From: Acidobacteriota bacterium
GTDB taxonomy: Bacteria; Acidobacteriota; Terriglobia; Versatilivoradales; Versatilivoraceae
Direction: 5' to 3'
Length of the DNA: 10,367 nt
Assembly (NCBI GenBank): GCA_028875135.1
Contig: JAPPFQ010000196.1
Coordinates: 3,121-13,487, forward strand
In this document: positions 6,665 through 10,367 of the stretch, in pieces
How the letters are laid out: each line of letters starts with the position of its first letter
Position numbering within the stretch: the first letter of the stretch is position 1
Notes under the pieces: generated by a model
Database searches by the model: none
Told to the model about the DNA's origin: nothing
Seen by the model: only the letters and a program-made list of their open reading frames with translations
Translations under genes and position numbers: made by a program

Positions 6665-7636
6665 CTAGGGTCCGCCCAGGATTTCGCCATGCGGCTTGCC
6701 CTCGGCGAGTTCCGCGTACCGCACCCGCACCTGTTCCGCAAAGCGATTGCCGACCCAGTTTCCGACCTCGTCCGACAATTTCACGGTCGTGGCCACGCCG
6801 GCTCCGTCCTCCAGGGTCACCAGGTCTTCCACCGGTGTCTTGTCCTTGAAGGCCTTCTCGACGGCAGCGTTGATTTCCTGAAAGAACTGCCGCTGCCCTT
6901 CGGCAACGTCTCGCCCCGCGGAGGGGCCGTGGCCCGGAAGAATGGTTTCGAAGCCCAGTTCCAGGGCTCTGCCGACCACCTCCGGCCAGTTGCCCGTGTT
7001 GCCGTCGCCCGTGTAGTTGAAAGGTCCGTTCACGATGGCGTCGCCCGTGCACAGGATCTTCTCGTCCGGCAGATACACCATGCCGTCACCGCGGGTGTGA
7101 GCCCATCCGAAGTGATGAAACTCCACGCGGCGACTGGCCCCCTCCAGCACGTGCGGGACCTGGCTGAACGTCTTTTGCGGGGGTTGTACCGTATCCTCCC
7201 CCACCGCCGCCACATCTTCACGGTTTTGCGCCGTTTGTTGCCAGCGGGCAGGCTCGTAGCGCTTCATCTCCTCGGCCACGCCGGCATGGGCCAGCGTGGT
7301 GGCCCCGGCCCGGGTCCAGACCGCGTTGGCATAGGCATGGTCCCCGTGATGGTGGGTGTCGAACACGTAGCTGACCGGCTTGTTTGTGACCTGCTTGATA
7401 TCCTCCATGAGCGCCTGGGCGCCGCTTGGAAAGTTGGCGTCCACCACCAGCAAGCCTTCCCCGATGTCAATGACCACGTTGTTGCAGTGTCCGTGCTCTC
7501 GCTCGCCCATCCGGAACCACACGCCCTCCGTGATCAGCTTTAGGGTGTCGGTCTCGGAAGGAAGGCGCGGATCGGAGGCGCAGTTCCAGGCCACGCAAAG
7601 GCCGATCGCGGTGATGACTATGAGGACGATTCGCAT
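6665..7636 (-). CDS. Secreted metallo-beta-lactamase-fold hydrolase
   Basis: This 323-residue protein is an MBL-fold metallohydrolase with a full metal-site set: HHHGDH (95-100, giving H95, H97, D99, H100), H180 in AHTRGD, D199 in CTGD, and H236 in PGHGP. That is the usual two-metal site. The N-terminus (MRIVLIVITAIGLCVAWNCA) is a hydrophobic export signal; C19 is not in a good lipobox, so signal peptidase I processing is more likely. The C-terminal region (about 245-320) is a helical extension. MBL-fold proteins of this kind include periplasmic beta-lactamase-like and quinoprotein-relay-type hydrolases, and the substrate cannot be read here. The ATG at 7634-7636 has AGGGAGGT 6 nt upstream. 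It is the first gene of the four-gene minus-strand operon and has a promoter candidate about 50 nt upstream. Confidence 0.88.
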   Translation of the reverse strand: MRIVLIVITAIGLCVAWNCASDPRLPSETDTLKLITEGVWFRMGEREHGHCNNVVIDIGEGLLVVDANFPSGAQALMEDIKQVTNKPVSYVFDTHHHGDHAYANAVWTRAGATTLAHAGVAEEMKRYEPARWQQTAQNREDVAAVGEDTVQPPQKTFSQVPHVLEGASRRVEFHHFGWAHTRGDGMVYLPDEKILCTGDAIVNGPFNYTGDGNTGNWPEVVGRALELGFETILPGHGPSAGRDVAEGQRQFFQEINAAVEKAFKDKTPVEDLVTLEDGAGVATTVKLSDEVGNWVGNRFAEQVRVRYAELAEGKPHGEILGGP

Positions 7637-7642
7637 GGTCCA

Positions 7643-7650
7643 ACCTCCCT
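7643..7650 (-). promoter_or_regulatory. Strong ribosome-binding site of the MBL gene
   Basis: AGGGAGGT on the minus strand, 6 nt before the ATG at 7636. It fixes the start and contrasts with the absent or weak sites of the three downstream genes, which fits a single transcript translated by coupling. Confidence 0.7.
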
Positions 7651-7683
7651 CCGGCAGTCCCGTCGCGGTTGCAAGTGGAACCG

Positions 7684-7712
7684 ATTGTACGCCCTAAGTA
7701 ACGCAGGTACAA
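7684..7712 (-). promoter_or_regulatory. Promoter candidate with embedded inverted repeat, MBL operon
   Basis: On the minus strand, TTGTAC (7712-7707) is separated by 17 nt from TACAAT (7689-7684). The -10 matches the sigma70 consensus at 5 of 6 positions and the -35 at 3 of 6. The hexamers are largely the arms of an inverted repeat, TTGTAC (7685-7690) and GTACAA (7707-7712), spaced 16 nt. That symmetry could be an operator for a dimeric regulator overlapping the promoter. The expected start point leaves a leader of about 40 nt before the MBL gene. Confidence 0.5.
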
Positions 7713-7755
7713 GACGCCCTTGCTTGACTTACGTGAAACCAGCCGAGGGGGTTAT

Positions 7756-7838
7756 CCAACAACGACATCCGCAAAGGTAAACGACGAACCACGAATGGAC
7801 ACAAATGAACACCAATAAACGGATTGATGAGTTGTTGG
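7756..7838. repeat. Small element with 8-bp inverted ends around CAC-rich decamers
   Basis: CCAACAAC (7756-7763) and GTTGTTGG (7831-7838) are perfect inverted repeats bracketing an 83-bp AT-richer segment. Inside it lie three degenerate 10-nt tandem units: CACGAATGGA, CACAAATGAA and CACCAATAAA (7790-7819). The decamers resemble half of the CCACGAATG-type dispersed palindromes seen between genes in many environmental bacteria. No coding sequence is evident. Confidence 0.5.
7790..7819. repeat. Three tandem degenerate 10-nt repeats
   Basis: The units start at 7790, 7800 and 7810, with consensus CACNAATRRA. The 10-nt phase is exact. The mirror half of the usual palindrome (the ATTCGTG-type arm) is missing here. 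Confidence 0.6.
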
Positions 7839-7876
7839 TTGCTGGAGTGTGACTTCGAATGTTGAAAGGAGAATCT

Positions 7877-7900
7877 ATGAAGGAAACAAGAAAATACTAA
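7877..7900 (+). CDS. Possible 7-residue leader peptide or decayed gene start
   Basis: An ATG at 7877 is preceded by GAAAGGAG, 5 nt away, and encodes MKETRKY before TAA at 7898-7900. If the TAA is ignored, the same frame stays open to the stop at 8167, reading WKLFAKFAAGQVIVPANL just after the stop, so this may be the head of a broken gene. The frame soon crosses repeat DNA, where translation gives a typical spurious product. The TTGAAAGGAGAATC here (7862-7875) is identical to the sequence before korA. It could equally be a chance match. No transcription evidence is visible. Confidence 0.25.
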   Translation: MKETRKY

Positions 7901-7904
7901 TGGA

Positions 7905-8097
7905 AGCTCTTTGCAAAATTCGCAGCGGGTCAGGTCATTGTGCCGGCAAACCTGAGGTTCTGCCTTTTTCGATATCGGGTGCGACTTGGTGAAAAATGCT
8001 GTCTAACCACAAAAAGCACAAAAGTCACAAATTATGTTTTTGTGCCTTTTGTGGCCATTTCCGGTAGTCGTCCCGCTGCCGAATTTTGCAAAAGGCT
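7905..8097. repeat. Inverted-repeat-bounded element, MITE-like
   Basis: The 25-nt arm at 7905-7929 (containing TTTGCAAAATTCG and CAGCGGG) reappears inverted at 8072-8097 as a 26-nt arm, with two mismatches and one extra base. The arms enclose 142 nt that include the 8007-8054 palindrome. No target-site duplication is evident at the outer edges, and there is no transposase. A miniature mobile element or a decayed compound repeat is the best description. The open frame at 7940-8167 inside and past it looks spurious. Confidence 0.55.
8007..8054. repeat. Dispersed-type palindrome, CACAAA family
   Basis: CCACAAAAAGCACAAAA (8007-8023) is complementary to TTTTGTGCCTTTTGTGG (8038-8054) at 16 of 17 positions, with a 14-nt loop. 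The left half is built of three 9-nt units starting at 8008, 8017 and 8026 (CACAAAAAG, CACAAAAGT, CACAAATTA). Similar CCACAAAG/CTTTGTGG palindromes are common dispersed intergenic repeats in environmental bacterial genomes. It could also fold in RNA. No T run identifies it as a terminator. Confidence 0.65.
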
Positions 8098-8275
8098 CAT
8101 GCAAGAGTCCGTGGCTTACTTACAGAGAACATTCCCCTTGAACCACCTGTCTGCCGTCAACTTCTGAACGCGAAAAAAACAAAAGGGTGTCTTACTTCCG
8201 TTAAACTGCCTGCCGTCCCCGACAGCGCTAATGTTGCGTGGATCTGTCTGACAATTACAGGAGGATGGGACAATC
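8098..8275 (+). promoter_or_regulatory. Upstream region and ribosome-binding site of the Cache/SBP gene
   Basis: This non-coding stretch precedes the plus-strand gene. AGGAGG at 8259-8264 is a strong ribosome-binding site 11 nt before the ATG at 8276; the ATG overlapping the end of that site is too close to serve. No -35/-10 pair can be named with confidence. Confidence 0.5.
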
Positions 8276-10267
8276 ATGAAGGGGAATCGCTCTCCGTTTC
8301 TGATTTTCCTGGTCTTGCTGCATGCCGCCGTTATGGCTTTCGCTGCCCAGGGGGGCACCGAACCGTTGTCTTGTTCGGATCGCTCCATATCCGCAAGCAC
8401 TGTACGCACACCGGAGGACGTTCGGGCGTTCGTTCAATGCGCCTTCGAGTTCGTTCAGGAAGTGGGGTTCGAGCAAGCCCGCAGGGCCTTTCATGAGGAC
8501 GAGCGCTGGAGAAGTGGCTCGATCTATGTTGTTGTCGACGAAGTGACCCCCATAAGCCACCAGGCTACAACCTTCGTCTACCCCCCTGATCCATCGAGGG
8601 AAGGGGCTCCCTGGGGGCTCCTGATCGATGGCTTCGGCAATGACTGGTTCAAGGAACAGCATCGTATCGTGAGCGACTTCGGCGAGGGCTGGATGTATTA
8701 CTCCTTCACCAACCCGGAGACGGGCCGGGATGAACCAAAGTTTGCCTACCTCAAGAGCCTCGTCTGGGAGGGGACGCCGGCTGCGATCGGCGCCGGTGTC
8801 TACCCCCGCGACATCCCGGCCGCGTGCCGGAGGGAAGAAGTCAACGCCAAGGGCCTTGAGGCCGATCCTTCTCCTGAGAAACTTCAGGAGTTTGTCCGTT
8901 GCGCCGCGCTTGAGCTGGAATCGCAGGGGTACTTTGGCACTGTCGCCCTGTCAACCGATCCGCGCTGGAGGAGCAACTCGATCTACGTGTTCGGTTTGGA
9001 CACCTACGGCAATACATTGTTCACCGGCCACCCCTACAGCCACGGGAACGGCCTCAGCGAATCCGAGTTGGATGCCGATTTCAACGCAGCCCTTCAGGGC
9101 CGGGACGTGGTTAGCGTTGCGGACACGTTCGGGGAAAGCTTTCTCTACTACCGGGCGCACAATCCGGCCACCGGATTGCCGCAGCGCAAGAGGGCTTTCG
9201 TCAAGAGGGTCGCGATCCACAGTCTGCCGGTGCTGGTTGGCGCAGGAGTCTACATGGATTGCCCGCCGGCCGGATGCGGCACCGGCTCAGGGACCCCGGA
9301 GGGCGCGACCGCGGCGGCCTGCGAAGCGGGCCGGGAAATGCTGGCCGACTTACCGGCCATGCGGGTCAATTACGGTTTCTATACCGATTTCAATCCGATG
9401 AGCTACTCAATCGCGTCGGCGGTCGATCAACCGATGGGCTACGAGCCGGACCTGGTCGCTGCCCTCGAGACTTTTTCGAAGGGAAAACTGAGCTTCGACC
9501 CGTTGGGGATCGGCAATCCCTTCTCCGGGATCTGGCTCAAAGCAGCGCAAGAACCTTACGACATGGTGGGTGGCGGCATCACCGCGTTGCCTGAACGCAC
9601 GCGGGATGCAAACGGGCGGCAAGTGATTCGCTTCGGCGTAGCCCATATCAGCTTCCGCCAATCGCTGCTGGTGCGCTCCGAGAGTGCCCTCAACCGGCAC
9701 GCCGATCTGACGTCAGAACATCACGTGGGCGTGCTGCGGGGCACTACGGGCGAGAAACGGCTATTGGAGCTGACCGGCATCATCGATGCCGAGGGCTTCC
9801 TCCGCAGCGGGACGCAAGTGCAGTTGGCCGGCGGCGATGTCTTGATTGCCGGAGAGCCCGACAGCCGGGCGGCTCTACGCATCGCCGCGGGCACAGGTTC
9901 TGTCGCCATTGCCACCCGTGTCCGCCTGACACCGGCCGGGGATGACCGCCCCGAAGTGCTCTATTTCAACAGCGACAGCGAGCAGCTCAATGCATTGCTG
10001 GAGGGTGTAGTGGATGCCGTCGCACGGGGGGAGCTGGGCAACCGGGTGACTGCACGCGACACACCGGCCCTGCGCGTGACCGCCATCGACAGGGAGGGCA
10101 GCGAATGGGGGGCCTTCAGCTATCCCCACACGCCCGCCGGCAACGCACTGCGGAGGGCCATGAATTCAGCCATCACTTGCCTGACCGCGAACGGGACCAT
10201 CGGGTTTTCGCAATGGTTCGAAAGCGGGGGCACGATCTTCTCCGAGCGCGCCAGGGAATGGCGCTGA
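8276..10267 (+). CDS. Secreted tandem Cache-like and family-3 solute-binding protein
   Basis: This 663-residue protein starts with a signal peptide (FLIFLVLLHAAVMAFA, 8-23; cleavage probably near 23-24). Two homologous Cache-like domains follow, about 46-176 and 198-326. Each has a WRSxSIYV strand (78-85, 231-238), a GWMYYSFTNPETG or SFLYYRAHNPATG block (138-150, 288-300), and a terminal GAGVY (172-176, 322-326). From about 362 to 655 comes a type-2 periplasmic binding domain of SBP family 3: YEPDLVAAL (389-397), GGGITALPERTRD, and FRQSLLVRS followed by VGVLRGTTGEKRL. No transmembrane helix follows the signal peptide, so it should be free in the periplasm or extracellular. Cache and SBP domains usually sense or bind small ligands such as amino acids or carboxylates; the ligand here is unknown. 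The gene is divergent from the MBL operon and no transporter permease or sensor kinase is adjacent. Confidence 0.85.
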   Translation: MKGNRSPFLIFLVLLHAAVMAFAAQGGTEPLSCSDRSISASTVRTPEDVRAFVQCAFEFVQEVGFEQARRAFHEDERWRSGSIYVVVDEVTPISHQATTFVYPPDPSREGAPWGLLIDGFGNDWFKEQHRIVSDFGEGWMYYSFTNPETGRDEPKFAYLKSLVWEGTPAAIGAGVYPRDIPAACRREEVNAKGLEADPSPEKLQEFVRCAALELESQGYFGTVALSTDPRWRSNSIYVFGLDTYGNTLFTGHPYSHGNGLSESELDADFNAALQGRDVVSVADTFGESFLYYRAHNPATGLPQRKRAFVKRVAIHSLPVLVGAGVYMDCPPAGCGTGSGTPEGATAAACEAGREMLADLPAMRVNYGFYTDFNPMSYSIASAVDQPMGYEPDLVAALETFSKGKLSFDPLGIGNPFSGIWLKAAQEPYDMVGGGITALPERTRDANGRQVIRFGVAHISFRQSLLVRSESALNRHADLTSEHHVGVLRGTTGEKRLLELTGIIDAEGFLRSGTQVQLAGGDVLIAGEPDSRAALRIAAGTGSVAIATRVRLTPAGDDRPEVLYFNSDSEQLNALLEGVVDAVARGELGNRVTARDTPALRVTAIDREGSEWGAFSYPHTPAGNALRRAMNSAITCLTANGTIGFSQWFESGGTIFSERAREWR

Positions 10268-10367
10268 TCAAGCTGCAAAATTCAGATAGGCCTTCTCGGT
10301 TTCCCGCCAGGTCTTAACCCATCTTTAACACGTCTTCCGAGTATACGTTTATTATCAACAGGTTACA
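10268..10367. other. Downstream flank of the Cache/SBP gene
   Basis: There is no gene and no convincing terminator hairpin here. Seven nt after the stop codon, TGCAAAATTC (10274-10283) repeats the core of the inverted-repeat arms found at 7912-7921 and, inverted, at 8081-8090. The last 50 bases are AT-richer and could hold the promoter of a gene beyond the window. Confidence 0.4.

Noticed and set aside
7981..8060. A short CRISPR-like array from the 9-nt repeats
   Set aside because: The units are 9 nt, degenerate, and have no spacers; they are part of one palindrome.
7905..8097. An insertion sequence with a transposase
   Set aside because: The segment between the inverted arms is only 142 nt, carries no transposase and shows no target-site duplication.
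7940..8167. A 75-codon frame in the repeat island
   Set aside because: It reads through the CACAAA palindrome, giving TTKSTKV and FVPFVA, the familiar artefact of such repeats, and it has no ribosome-binding site.
8116..8662. Minus-strand frames overlapping the start of the Cache/SBP gene
   Set aside because: They are antisense to a gene with signal peptide and domains, and show no recognisable protein features.

Overview
The window is GC-rich bacterial chromosomal DNA with a Gram-negative envelope signature: a Tat signal followed by a lipobox, a secreted metallo-beta-lactamase-fold protein and a periplasmic-type binding protein. The 2-oxoacid:ferredoxin oxidoreductase form, the unusual exported Gfo/Idh-like paralogs and the dispersed CAC-rich palindromes would suit an Acidobacteriota-like or Planctomycetota-like genome. 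That placement is inference from gene style; there is no rRNA or marker gene here to settle it.

Layout. Bases 1-138 are an extreme G/C tract and a weak terminator. Bases 139-3137 (minus strand) hold korA then korB, a two-subunit 2-oxoacid:ferredoxin oxidoreductase whose larger subunit fuses the gamma and alpha domains. Bases 3138-3451 are a spacer with a nested hairpin that looks like the terminator of the next operon, an AT-rich patch that could carry the korA promoter, and a korA leader hairpin. Bases 3452-7636 (minus) are a four-gene, tightly packed operon, read in this order: secreted MBL-fold hydrolase, Tat/lipoprotein Gfo/Idh-like protein, its diverged paralog (GTGA overlap), and a small ThDP-binding subunit starting 2 nt after the previous stop. 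A good sigma70-type promoter candidate inside a TTGTAC/GTACAA inverted repeat lies at 7684-7712. Bases 7713-8275 are an AT-richer repeat island with two CAC-rich elements, a 25/26-bp inverted repeat pair and a 7-codon reading frame with a strong ribosome-binding site. Bases 8276-10267 (plus) encode a secreted protein with two tandem Cache-like domains followed by a family-3 solute-binding domain.

How the genes fit together. KorAB is central metabolism (oxidative decarboxylation of a 2-oxoacid, probably 2-oxoglutarate, with ferredoxin). The four-gene operon is the least explained part. It combines an exported MBL hydrolase, an exported oxidoreductase-like lipoprotein, a paralog that has lost the equivalents of the presumed catalytic Lys and His, and only the PP half of a decarboxylase-type ThDP enzyme, without its Pyr-domain partner. 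No function for that set can be read from the sequence, but the coupling of the genes argues that they act together. The Cache-Cache-binding-protein gene is divergent and has no permease or signalling partner in the window.
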